A DNA stretch of 64,000 bases from Ephydatia muelleri. Its lineage: Eukaryota > Porifera > Demospongiae > Spongillida > Spongillidae. The stretch covers positions 5,441,650-5,505,649 of the forward strand of contig JABACO010000018.1 in the NCBI GenBank assembly GCA_013339895.1. Reading direction: 5' to 3'. The notes under the pieces were generated by a model. It did no database searches, was not told the origin of the DNA, and worked only from the letters and a program-made list of their open reading frames with translations. Positions 12,140 through 22,109 of this stretch are shown here, piece after piece; the first letter of the stretch is position 1; each line of letters starts with the position of its first letter. The translations under genes were made by a program, and so were the position numbers.

Positions 12140-12290
12140 CGTCTATTGTGCATTAATTAGAAAAATGTTTTACAAAGCCAGCAGCCTCAAACAGCATCCC
12201 CCTCACTCATTTAAGTTTTTCAAGCAAGGCACAGCTGTCCTTCTTTCTTCAATGTCAGATTCGTATCAGTTCTTCACGCGCGTTGTCTCT
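12140..12290 (-). promoter_or_regulatory. Relic of FReD upstream region (copy 2)
   Basis: Similar to 10155-10290 (TGCATTAATT, CATTTAAGTTTT, TTCACGCGCGTTG). The octamer is no longer recognisable. It is detached from the truncated exon at 11590-11945 by unrelated sequence. Confidence 0.5.
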
Positions 12291-13236
12291 TGACACATAC
12301 ACCCACACATATAGATATACACACACATACAGACAGGCAAGACGCAGGCACACAGATAGGCAAGGGTTACATAATAATGGTACTCATGTGTAGAGACTCT
12401 CCTCAGTGAGGACAGACAGTGGCAGGCCAATGGAGACGGGCGATAGGGTGCTCTCACATTAGGTTCAACAAGAGTAGACTACGGCAGGCCCATTGTGAAG
12501 CACATCTCTGGTGAGGTCATTCACATGGCGGTTGTTACAACTAATTAACATGTGCTGTTGAATTTCAAAGATTTGCATGCATGTAAAATACATGCATTAC
12601 CTTGTGGTTCGATTACGCATGCAACCATTTACAGAGCAAGCATCCTTGACTCCCAAGGTGATGGATTTCACAAACAGATTCCCTTCCCAGCGTACACAAA
12701 TCTGTCTAGATAGCTCCTCCTCCCCTTCTATACTATATGATATAAATAGCACTGTTGCTGGGATTTGGATGGGGTGGAGTGTGTGGATGCGTACATGGGG
12801 ACTTTCTATTGTATGCTACAGTAAAATATTATGTGTACCTTATACTTAGGACACAAGTAGGCTAACATAACAGAGGAATCCAGCATGTGTTGTTCACATC
12901 TGCTGGGTCGTGGTCATATCATGGTTGCAAAGGCCTCTCCAACCGGTTTGTAGTATGTGCTCAGGAGTGTTGATGTTAGGTGTGTGTATGTGTGCACAAG
13001 TGTTAGGTGTGTACGCGTGAGCCTTTTAAAATCAATCGAGCTGCAACTAAAGGTGATTGTACATATATACCTCAATAGGACTTACAAATCCAGCAACCTC
13101 AAAGCTGTAAGTCAATATCACCCCAAGTTCCAGCTATTTTCTACGGGTATTTTCATGGCATTCATGATATCTATATATCTGAACTTGGATAGCAACCAAA
13201 TCCATACAATGATGTCAACTATATCCGCCACATATA
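12291..13236. other. Intergenic, no gene seen
   Basis: Short CACA/ACAG tract at 12295-12360. The remainder is AT-rich without splice-supported exons. Confidence 0.55.
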
Positions 13237-13675
13237 AATGTACCCACGCACTACCCAATGCCTGTACCCACAGTGTACCCACACACTATCCAATGCCCTG
13301 TACCACAGTGTACCCACACACTATCCAATGCCTGTACCCACAGTGTACCCACACACTACCCAATGCCTGTACCCACAGTGTACCCACACACTATCCAATG
13401 CCTGTACCCACAGTGCACCCACACACTACCAATGCCTGTACCCACAGTGTACCCACATGCTACCCAATGCCTGTACCCACAGTGTACCCACACACTACCC
13501 AATGCCTATGCACACAGTGTACCCACACACTACCCAATGCCTGTACCCACAGTGTACCCACACACTACCCAATGCCTGTACCCACAGTGTACTCACACAC
13601 TACCCAATGCCTGTACCCACAGTGTACCCACACGCTACCTAATGCCTATGCACACAGCGTACCCACACGCTAAGG
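13237..13675. repeat. 35-bp minisatellite, about 12 copies
   Basis: Unit begins TGTACCCACACACTACCCAA and continues TGCCTGTACCCACAG. Some copies carry CTATGCACACAG in place of CTGTACCCACAG, or single-base losses. Because 35 is not a multiple of 3, all three frames read through as Pro/Thr/His/Tyr repeats. The resulting long open frames are not evidence of a gene. Confidence 0.95.
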
Positions 13676-15080
13676 AGACCTTAGATGTGTACAAACACTG
13701 TACTAACCCCACATTGTACAAGCTAGCTTCGACCACACCTTTAATACAACAGATATACAATGGAACCAAAATGTGGACTCCCTGGAATAAGGGCACCTTG
13801 ACAATCCGGATATCTCAGTATGGTCTGCCTGCATGTAGGGTTCCACTGTAATTACACATATTTTTAAGAAGAGATTCATCCCATAAACTACATGATATAC
13901 ATGTACATTACAACTTGTGCACATATGGACTGGGCATCCTGTGTTCTATTTTGGTTTGTTTTAAGTTCCAACTGTGCCTTTGTTAACTCTCCCTTCATGT
14001 GGCATTGTGTGCAGTGCTGGTGTCAGGTGTAACCATAGCAACTGAGATGTGTTAGCACTAATGTCACTAATGTGAGGCAATAATGTGATTTGGGAGAGAG
14101 GACAGTTTGGCATTGCTGACCTCATGAATGACTAAAGTGAGCTGAATATGTACAAAGGGTTGAGCAGTTAGTGGTGAACTAAAACACATTAGATTTAAAA
14201 ACTGCAACTGCAGTTACCCTACATGTACATTTAAAAATGCCACAGATAATATTTTTGGAGTGATGCCAGCAAACCATTTCAGACATGCAAAAATATGCAC
14301 AAATCAACATCCTAAAGGTACTTGGTTTCAAATCTTAAACCACCTCAACAAATAATGACAGAGAGTATTTATAATACATGAAGGCCTAAGGCTTATAATG
14401 AAAGGTTTTAAAATTAACTGGCCCAGTCAAACTTGAAGGATGGCCCACACGCCAATAGCATGACACAATACATGTGCCAATATCATGAGGGGGGGGGGGG
14501 GGGGAGTGGCACCAAGGTTACTTAAGCAAACAGTCCATGCAGCATTGACTACTCTGTGCAGGTATGCCTTGAAGATTGAATTTGGGTTGCAGTGATTACT
14601 TTTAAGCTTCCACTCCCACAAGCACATGTTCCTAATTGCCTTCCAGGAAATCAGATGCCTGATAAATATACAAGAAGATAAGCTTGCTGATGCTTACCTT
14701 CTATACTCCTATCATCACATTTTTGCTCTTTTCATTCTTCCTCCCTCTCCTTCTTGCCTTCCTATCAGCTCTCATTTGGGATCCAGATGTGCACTGTTCA
14801 AAGCCTGGTTGCAACAGTGTACGCAAGCTGGACAAGTTACACACCATGGTTGTGCATAGTTCAAATTCTATGGAGCCAGGATAATGTACACAGGTCAATT
14901 GCCTTCAAACGCTACACAATGGCAAACAGTGAGATAATGACAGAACAAAATTTGCATGAAGTTGCAATGTGCTACAAACAACGCTCACATATTGAAGCCA
15001 AAATATCTTACATCAGGGCGGATACATTTGCCATTGCATGTTCTCTAAATCATATACACATATCAGCTCATGTGACCACT
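13676..15080. other. Intergenic, no convincing gene
   Basis: Contains a G16-18 run near 14489. On the minus strand 14628-14520 reads an open stretch after an AG, but no family is recognised. 14755-15060 is open on the plus strand without protein-like conservation. Left unannotated. Confidence 0.5.
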
Positions 15081-15083
15081 CCA

Positions 15084-15175
15084 TCACACACACAACAAAT
15101 CACACACACACAACACACACATGTACACATCACAATCACACACATATATACATCACACGCACGTACACAGCACTA
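15084..15175. repeat. CA-rich microsatellite
   Basis: Interrupted CACACA/ATACACA tract. Just beyond it, 15241-15195 on the minus strand is a 47-nt stretch bounded by TTCAG and GTAAAG that could be a small exon. It is too short to assign. Confidence 0.7.
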
Positions 15176-15240
15176 TACAGACAACAGACGCTATCTTTAC
15201 CTTCAAAGTGCCTTAAGAGCTCTTGTATCCAGACAGATCC

Positions 15241-15699
15241 TGAACACAAGTAACAAAAACACAATATAACCTAATTAGTGCCTCTCAACAGGACAGTACC
15301 CTGCTAATAAAAGTAAGCATTCAACAATGATGCCACTGTTCACCCCCCCCACACACACCACACATGTACACACACACACACATACAAAATATGACAGCAA
15401 GTATATGTCCTCCAGAGATTCTACTGCCACACCCTCCCCCCTTCTCTTTTCCCATCAAATCCTCTGCACCCTCTCCTTTTCATTTACCATGTGTACAGGG
15501 ATTTTATTTAAACTGAATGTCTACTAAATACCATCATGAAGACAACAGTGCACTGACTCCTCCCTTTATGGAAACTACATATATTACCACAGGTTAATAT
15601 ACAAAATCAGATAAATGACCTGATATGTGATGTGCACTTTATAGAATCATGAGCCCAATTCATCCCAAAATGGGAATGCTCAGGATGAGATTGTCTTTT
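15241..15699. other. Intergenic, no gene seen
   Basis: AT-rich, with a short C8/CACACA tract at 15340-15382. No coding signal. Confidence 0.5.
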
Positions 15700-16135
15700 C
15701 TGGGTGGCACGTGTGACTCCCTGACTGTGGCATGTGTGACTCCCTGACTGTGGCATGTGTGACTTCCTGACTGTGGCACGTGTGACTCCCTGACTGTGGC
15801 ATGTGTGACTCCCTGACTGTGGCATGTGTGACTCCCTGACTGTGTGACTGTGGCACGTGTGACTCCCTGACTGTGGCACGTGTGACTCCCTGATTGTGGC
15901 ACGTGTGACTCCCTGATTGTGGCATGTGTGACTCCCTGATTGTGGCATGTGTGACTCCCTGATTGTGGCACGTGTGACTTCCTGATTGTGGCATGTGTGA
16001 CTCCCTGACTGTGGCACGTGTGACTCCCTGACTGTGGCACGTGTGACTCCCTGACTGTGGCATGTGTGACTCCCTGACTGTGGCACGTGTGACTCCCTGA
16101 TTGTGGCATGTGTGACTCCCTGACTGTGGCACGCA
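15700..16135. repeat. 23-bp minisatellite, about 19 copies
   Basis: Unit CAYGTGTGACTCCCTGAYTG followed by TGG. Two positions vary as C/T: CACGTG versus CATGTG, and CTGACTG versus CTGATTG. One copy has a partial 8-bp duplication at 15841-15850. Every copy carries an E-box-type CANNTG. All three minus-strand frames are open because 23 is not divisible by 3; no gene is implied. Confidence 0.95.
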
Positions 16136-16841
16136 TATATTGTTCGTGTGAACCTGTTTCATGTTACTCAACCACATGCATGCTCAAATTTCAGTGCAAT
16201 TGAATAGGCATGCATGTACATCCGTTCCATTTGGCAGAAATTCTTATTCAAAATATTTCAGTCGTACACAATTTCCCAGTTGTATTCCCTAATGCGTGGG
16301 TCTGCAGCAAATCCTGCCATTAACGCACTTCCCTGGCTATGTCAGTTATTCTTTGGTGGCTGTTTCTACTTAGCTCTACAACGTGTTATTTTACGACACT
16401 GCATAGCTTCATCAAAGCAGTGCCTCTTACCCTTTTTTTTTTTTTAAAGGGTATATTACAGCTAAGTTGCAAGAGAACCAGTTGACAAATGACAGAACAC
16501 ACTCAAGCCCTGGGGGTAGCTATGTCACTGATCAGGGCAACAAACGATTCAAATCAACAGTACAGTTGTATCAAATATCAAATTGCCCACCATAACACGA
16601 CCTCCTACACACATACAAGTGTGTCTTAATTACATCTCTGTGTGTAATTGCCTCATGAGACAGCAACGCAAGAGTATCTCAGAGCACAACTCCTAATGAC
16701 TCATACACCTGAAATCACGAACCATGAAATACCCATTTCCTCCTGCACTGACAACGGAAATGCTGTTCCACTGACATCACCACAGTGACTTTACAACACC
16801 ATGCCAAAGATGCCACAAGTAACGAAGTCAGCAAGACCCAC
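16136..16841. other. Intergenic or intronic, no gene seen
   Basis: A T14 run near 16432. Could be intron of the COG4-like gene (minus strand), but no further exon of that gene was found here. Confidence 0.5.
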
Positions 16842-16943
16842 CGTAGTACGTTTCAACGAGAGGCTGATAGGCCTCCATTAGCCTGGCGATGCCTTCGTAG
16901 AGCAATGTCAACATGTCAGCATAGACCACTCCTGCCCGCTCCC
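16842..16943 (-). CDS. cog4: Exon of conserved oligomeric Golgi complex subunit 4 (COG4)
   Basis: A 102-nt minus-strand exon bounded by TTTGCAG (acceptor) and GTGGGT (donor), phase 2 in and phase 1 out, with 33 whole codons. It reads [14 protein letters not shown] followed by [19 protein letters not shown]. This matches the highly conserved segment of COG4 that in vertebrates reads [20 protein letters not shown] after an R-A-A-V-I-F-A-D-T-L-T-L-L block. COG4 is a lobe A subunit of the COG tether, which acts in retrograde intra-Golgi vesicle transport at the cytosolic face of Golgi membranes. No other COG4 exon was found in the window. The next upstream kilobase is satellite DNA, so this may be part of a gene with long introns, or an isolated duplicated exon. 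Confidence 0.7.
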
Positions 16944-17369
16944 CTGCAAAGGAAGGTGTACATTACTGTATCCAGGTGGCACCTACTGTACGCATGTACA
17001 CATGCTTACGTTGCGCATGCATGTAGGCACATCCCACACTATGCGTTTGCAGTGAACAGGAACATGTGTGCAACACATGAAATGCACGTAACGTGTATAC
17101 CTGAGATTGCATGTATTCACATATGTGCATACCGTACATGTGTTTGGGAACACATGTACATCACCTATCTACTGTATATATGTAACAAACGATGCCATGA
17201 TTGTACACACTACAGAGACGGCCAGCATGCACATCCATGAACCACAAAATAGCTACATGCATCACATTCGCATGTATAATTAATGTCAATCATCATTTGT
17301 AATACAATATGCACAACAAACATCCATCAGAGTATATATGTACGTTGTAGCCATGCCAACGTATACATG
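16944..17369. other. Intergenic, no gene seen
   Basis: Rich in self-complementary ACATGT/TGCATG words. No exon identified upstream of the COG4-like exon. Confidence 0.5.
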
Positions 17370-18208
17370 TGTATGCAAACACGCACACACACTCACATAC
17401 ACATACATATACACATACACACATACATACACATACATACACACACATACACACATACATACATTAATAAATGCATACATACATACATACATACATACAT
17501 ACGTACGTACGTACGTACGTACATCGTACATACATACATACATACATACATACATACATACATACATACATACATACATACATACATACATACATACATA
17601 CATACATACATACATACATACATACACACATACACACATACACACATACACACATACACACATACACACATACACACATACACACATACACAACATACAC
17701 GCATACACACATACACACATACACATGCATACATACACACATACACACATACACACATACACACATACACACATACACGCATACACACATACACACATAC
17801 GCATGCATACATACACACATACACACATACACACATACACACATACACACATACACGCATACACACATACACACATACGCACGCATACATACACACATAC
17901 ACACATACACACATGCACGCATACACGCATACACACATGCACACATATACACGCATACACACATACATGCATGCACACATACACGCATACGCACGCATAC
18001 ATGCACACATACACGCATGCACACATACACGCATGCACACATACACGCATGCACACATACACGCATGCACACATACACGCATGCACACATACACGCATGC
18101 ACACATACACGCATGCACACATACACGCATGCACACATACACGCATGCACACATACACGCATGCACACATACACGCATGCACACATACACGCATGCACAC
18201 ATACCACC
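17370..18208. repeat. Compound ACAT-family satellite (4-, 8- and 16-bp periods)
   Basis: Three zones follow one another. 17470-17625 is (CATA)n, interrupted at 17501-17522 by ACGTACGTACGT. 17625-17930 has an 8-bp period (ACACATAC) with irregular GCATGCAT steps. 18003-18195 is a nearly perfect 16-bp period (ACACATACACGCATGC), about 12 copies. The tract ends only a few bases before the splice donor of FReD copy 3 (18210). Long open frames on both strands are products of the repeat. Confidence 0.95.
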
Positions 18209-18209
18209 T

Positions 18210-18964
18210 GTAAGTTAATCGATGCGCCAACACACCGAAATAAATCTTCATCTGCTATATTTTCATTTCCCTCTTTGCAGTCATGCCAGCGAGAAACTGC
18301 AAGCAGCTGTATGACGACGGCTTCAGAACGAGCGGTCTGTACAACATTATGCCTCGTTCCTCAGTCCAACTCTGCCACCCCGACGCACAACATAGTGGTT
18401 TACTGCGACATGTCGCTGCAGGGAGGAGGATGGATCGTTATCCAGCGTCGAGTTGACGGCACCGTAAACTTCAATCGCGACTGGGTGGACTACAAGATGG
18501 GTTTCGGAAACTTGGAAGGCAATTTCTGGCTCGGCTTGGACAACATCGTGTTGCTCACAAACGACGTCAACATGGAACTGTACGTCGGACTGTCGTGCTT
18601 CGGTTGCAGCGATGTCGCTCTGTTCGCGAAGTACAGTCAGTTCAGCCTAGCTCTCGAATGGCCGTTAAATTACCAACTAAAGGTGTCTGGGTACGAGGCA
18701 TCTTCCACTGTCGGTGATTCTTTTGCAATGCACAACGGCCAGAGCTTCTCTACCCCCGATAAAGACAACGACGCTTCGCTCCTAACAAACTGCGCCCAAG
18801 TTTACTCGTCAGGATGGTGGTTCAACAGCTGCTACAATGCCAATCTCAACGGCGTTTACCAAAAGCGAGCCTATGATCTGAGTGGCAAGGGAATCCAATG
18901 GAATAATTGGCTAGGCAAAGATGCCTTGATGCAGTCAGTGGTACTGGCCATTAGACTGCTTTAA
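18210..18964 (+). pseudogene. Fibrinogen-related domain gene, copy 3, missing exon 1 and frameshifted
   Basis: The 5' intron is preserved (GTAAGT donor at 18210, acceptor TTTGCAG ending 18280). Exon 2 (18281-18964) matches the intact gene throughout and is 684 nt against 680. The whole difference is a 4-bp insertion, TCAG at 18361-18364, which breaks the frame between NIMPRS and NSATPT. Downstream the FReD frame is open to its stop, with the [13 protein letters not shown] motif, the calcium-site DKDND, all later cysteines and a GWWFNSCYNANLNG pocket segment. Where exon 1 and the promoter should be, satellite DNA runs up to the donor. Non-functional unless an upstream exon is joined and the insertion is an assembly error. 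Confidence 0.85.
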
Positions 18965-19218
18965 CTGTATGGCACGATACATGCACATACATGCACTAAT
19001 ATACCAGTGCATGTATAATGCACATATGCACCCCAAGAATCTTTTCAAAATGATACAATTTAAGCTGATATGTACATATGCTATTCTACTCTGTCTCGCC
19101 ATTCATATATCATGTATCTCTTGACAGCGACACTGATCAATTATTATATACCGTTTCGCAGCTTTTTGTCGTCAATTGGACAAAACTGTTGTAAATCTGA
19201 TGAATAAACAAAAGGCAC
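18965..19218. other. 3' flank of FReD copy 3, no gene
   Basis: AT-rich and unlike the 3' flanks of FReD copies 1 and 4. Confidence 0.5.
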
Positions 19219-19732
19219 CTATATAGGATTTATATGGTGCCGCACGTACGAGGGCACGGGACAGAGGAGGAGGAGGAGTGGGTGATGGGGAAATATATCA
19301 CCTTCATTAGAGGCTACACACACTGAAGTGTTGGTACATTCGTGAGCAATGTTGACTGCCTTCCGAATGTTGCCACCAAGTACAGCAAACAGTGTCTTGT
19401 TAAGCTCCAAAAGTGGACGTTTCGATTCATTTAACAGCTGCTCCCCATCAGTTATCAACAGTAGGACATATGTTGCTCCAATAGCTGTCTTGTAGACTTT
19501 TATTAACAAAGCAAATCTCATCGAAAAGAAGTGTCAGTACTTAATACAAATCTCCCTCCATTTTACCTGTTCATGTGGTATAGAGAAAGTTCCACATATT
19601 CCCCACAATTCACTCGAGTACCATTCTGTGTCATGATAGCTTTATATGCTGCTAAGTACTGTATCTGAATTAGCTTGATCAGTATGTAAGGAGGATGGCT
19701 CTGTAGTAGAGCTTCTAGATCAGTGTGCACAC
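19219..19732 (-). CDS. Hypothetical spliced gene, possible vWA-like fragment (3' part)
   Basis: Two minus-strand exons fit in phase. Exon A (19732-19567, 166 nt) follows TTCCAG and contains VHTDLEALLQSHPPYILIK and VNCGEYVELSLYHMN. The intron is 19566-19517 (50 nt, GTAAAA...GATGAG). Exon B (19516-19219) continues FALLIKVYKTAIGATY, then YVLLLITDGEQLL and TLFAVLGGNIRKAVNIAHE, and ends at a stop. A hydrophobic strand followed by TDGE, then a second strand and a short IA helix, resembles the second half of a von Willebrand A domain. The DxSxS metal motif of a full domain is not seen. The 5' end is unknown; a TATATATA lies about 100 nt upstream of exon A. The splice-phase agreement is good evidence for coding, the family call is weak. 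Confidence 0.45.
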
Positions 19733-20120
19733 CTGGAACCAAGATGAAGTGGCATGTGGAGTAGAATTAATATGCACCTGCTAAAAATGTATTATGTTCA
19801 ACTGAATCGGATTCGGTTGCATGCCTATATATACCGCGACAACGGTGCATTTATGAGCATGCAGGAGCGCTAGGAACTTGAAAACTGAGCTATAGAGATT
19901 ACAGTACTGGGAAAATACCAACTGAGACTGACTCAAAGCCAGGAAGGAAGCTGCGTAAATCTAACAATTAATTGATTCACTGTTGTTTGCGGGCCCACAT
20001 TAATGAAATGATTATGTCATGCCCTTAGCAACGTCCGTGACAACCGAAGACCTTTACAGTAGAAATCGTCCTTAAACTTTTTTGCCCACAGTTCAACCCA
20101 TACCCACAATAACATCTGAT
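19733..20120. other. Intergenic, no gene seen
   Basis: Includes a possible core promoter (TATATATA at about 19830) for the minus-strand gene at 19219-19732. Nothing else identified. Confidence 0.4.
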
Positions 20121-20477
20121 TCAGGCATCAGTGGGAGACATTCCGTTGGACACCTCTATGTAGTACATTCGTAATGCAAGCGCTCTTGCATCCCTATCGG
20201 ACACATTTGGCATGTGTACAGCGAGGGACTCCAATTCCTTGGCTGCACTCTCTGCGATACTAGCATTCGTCCTTCTGCTCTTTGAGGAACTTGCTTCGCT
20301 GACCGATCACCCGCTTCAAAGCGGCAGCTTCGGGATTACCTCTTGGAGCCTTTCTTCACTTCAACGTGCCCAAATATGATTTGCCTTTTTACTTGCTCGC
20401 TGCCTTTCTTCGCTGGTTGATGTTTGGTTCTTAAAAGAACCGTTTTCGCGATTGAAACCGTTCCCGTCTTCAGCCAT
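20121..20477 (-). CDS. Hypothetical short gene, two coding-like segments
   Basis: The minus-strand ATG at 20477 opens MAEDGNGFNRENGSFKN, a charged hydrophilic start that ends at a stop at 20361. A second segment in another frame (about 20302-20121) reads SSSKSRRTNASIAESAAKE, then LESLAVHMPNVSDRDARAL, and stops after SPTDA. Both look like real protein sequence. They may be two exons, or one gene with a frameshift. GTAATC and GGTCAG near 20340 and 20302 are possible splice sites but the phase was not resolved. The acidic/basic, low-hydrophobicity start suggests a nuclear or transposon-associated protein. Family not recognised. Confidence 0.35.
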
Positions 20478-21330
20478 AATATTATGAAACTGCAACAATA
20501 ACGTCACAATTTTAATGAAATTCACAGGAAAATGGCGTGCTTTTTTAAGCCTCAGCGTTTGCAACCAGAATTTCGATAGTAAAATTAACTGTTGCGTCGT
20601 AAACATGGGTTTCTATGGTGCAGTCACCATCCCTCGATATAAAAATCGATTTACTGTCGCATATAACGCGCACTGTGCTAAAAGGCATGCTAAACACTTT
20701 TCGACCAGGACAAACGTGTCTCGCATGAAAAAACCAAACGTATTTCCCGGGTTTGAAATATGATTCAGCCAAACGTTGGGCAGTTTTTTTATTCTCTTAT
20801 ATACCAAATTTTGTGATCATCCGCTGCCTCAGATCTGAGAGATATGCTATAAATCCGGACTGGGACACTAAAAAACAAAAGACATGTCAATCACGTGATA
20901 CTTCCTTATTTCCAGTACTTGTTTACAAATGTTTGGTCAATAACACTGTGTTGTCAGATTTGCAATACTGCATACTGTTAATTTTTTTAAAAATTCAAAT
21001 TAACAGTAAATTAAACACACCCAAAAAATTTTAAGGACATGATTTCCACTGTAGAACGTGAGCTTACACAAAAACAGCGGGAAGTGCAAATCCCCATTTT
21101 AATACCGTACAAACAGAGGAACATCTTTTTTACATTTGCACTACACCACGTGGCGTAGTTTAATAGCTAGGGAAAGCTACGGGCCTTGAAAGCGGGTTAG
21201 TCTCCTCCGCACCTCTTCGGCGCAGAAGCGATTCTCTACGAGCTGGACAATCAAAAAGCTGAAAACATAGCTGATTCGTAAAGGAAACTGAAGGTACTAT
21301 TTGATGCTAGTAGTGGTTTGTAGCCACAGT
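20478..21330. other. Intergenic, no gene seen
   Basis: AT-rich. Short open frames on both strands have no protein-like features or splice support. Confidence 0.5.
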
Positions 21331-21360
21331 TTTTTTTTTTTTTTTTTTTTTTGTTTTTTT
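21331..21360. repeat. Poly(T) tract
   Basis: About 22 T, one G, then 8 T. Could be the reversed poly(A) tail of a retroposed sequence on the minus strand (21441-21764 region), but no target-site duplication was found. Confidence 0.6.
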
Positions 21361-21440
21361 TACACTAATAAAGTACACAAAAATGGGTACGGCGCGTATC
21401 GTTTACTGTGGGATTGCAGCTACATAGTGTGAGTGTTCCT

Positions 21441-21764
21441 TCATACACAGATGGGACTCATCTGCTGGGCCAAAATTGCCCTGGCATTTAGCCCCATGAT
21501 GCTGAGGCTGAGCGATAGGCCACAACCTCTTTTAGAGGTTGGGATAGTTGTGTGGCTATTTTTTACATTGATGGCTTTATTGTCCCATGCATCCCCAAAC
21601 ACTTCTGCAGCCAAATAGTGTTCTGAGAACCTATTAGCGCAATTGCAAGTTCTGAGAACCTCAATCATTCCATCTTGTGCTATTTCGAATTGACCGCTAT
21701 GTTGCTGGCAGAGTATTAAACTTACCGCAATAATTGCCAATGCCTTTGACACTAAGTTCTTCAC
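21441..21764 (-). CDS. Hypothetical 107-codon open frame
   Basis: Starts MKNLVSKALAIIAVSLILC, which resembles a signal peptide, and continues without a stop for 107 codons. The C-terminal GLNARAILAQQ is reminiscent of the NARAILAR ending of the LINE C-terminal family found elsewhere in this window, so it may instead be a diverged LINE relic. No splice sites or neighbours support a gene. Low confidence. Confidence 0.2.
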   Translation of the reverse strand: MKNLVSKALAIIAVSLILCQQHSGQFEIAQDGMIEVLRTCNCANRFSEHYLAAEVFGDAWDNKAINVKNSHTTIPTSKRGCGLSLSLSIMGLNARAILAQQMSPICV

Positions 21765-22109
21765 GATAAGGCTTCAATTACAATAAGCCGTGATCACAAA
21801 GAACTTTAAATTAGTGTAATTTTTCAGTGTTGGCAATTATTATGATATTCTGAGGAATAAGGACTGAGATTACCCCACCCACGCAATATCATCAGCCACA
21901 AACAACCCGGCCATCACAGAGCCAATGCAATATCCCATCTGCTTATATCTCTGGAGCTACCATGCAGAGTACTATTTTGCACCAATGGTCTAATTCAGTG
22001 GTTCAGGATCTTAACTGCAGCAAGGTAAAGTGTTACAACCACAACAGCTCAAACCGGTATTACCCTTGATCCTGACACTATTGAACGTGAAACGTGTCAG
22101 GTGCAAGAG
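21765..22109. other. Intergenic, no gene seen
   Basis: No coding signal or repeat recognised. Confidence 0.4.

Noticed and set aside
15700-16135. CRISPR-like array
   Set aside because: Repeats are contiguous with no unique spacers, in a eukaryotic context; it is a minisatellite.
15607-16177. Three overlapping 158-165 codon minus-strand frames (Ser-His-Thr-Cys repeats)
   Set aside because: Direct consequence of a stop-free 23-bp minisatellite; no splice or start signals.
16785-17240. 151-codon plus-strand frame at 16785-17240
   Set aside because: It is antisense to the COG4-like exon and otherwise biased by ACATGT/TGCATG words.
17283-18964. A 497-codon plus-strand frame joining the satellite to the FReD exon
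   Set aside because: The N-terminal two thirds are His/Thr/Ile repeat peptide. The join to FReD passes through a clear intron (18210-18280) and reads the first part of the exon out of frame, so it is coincidence.
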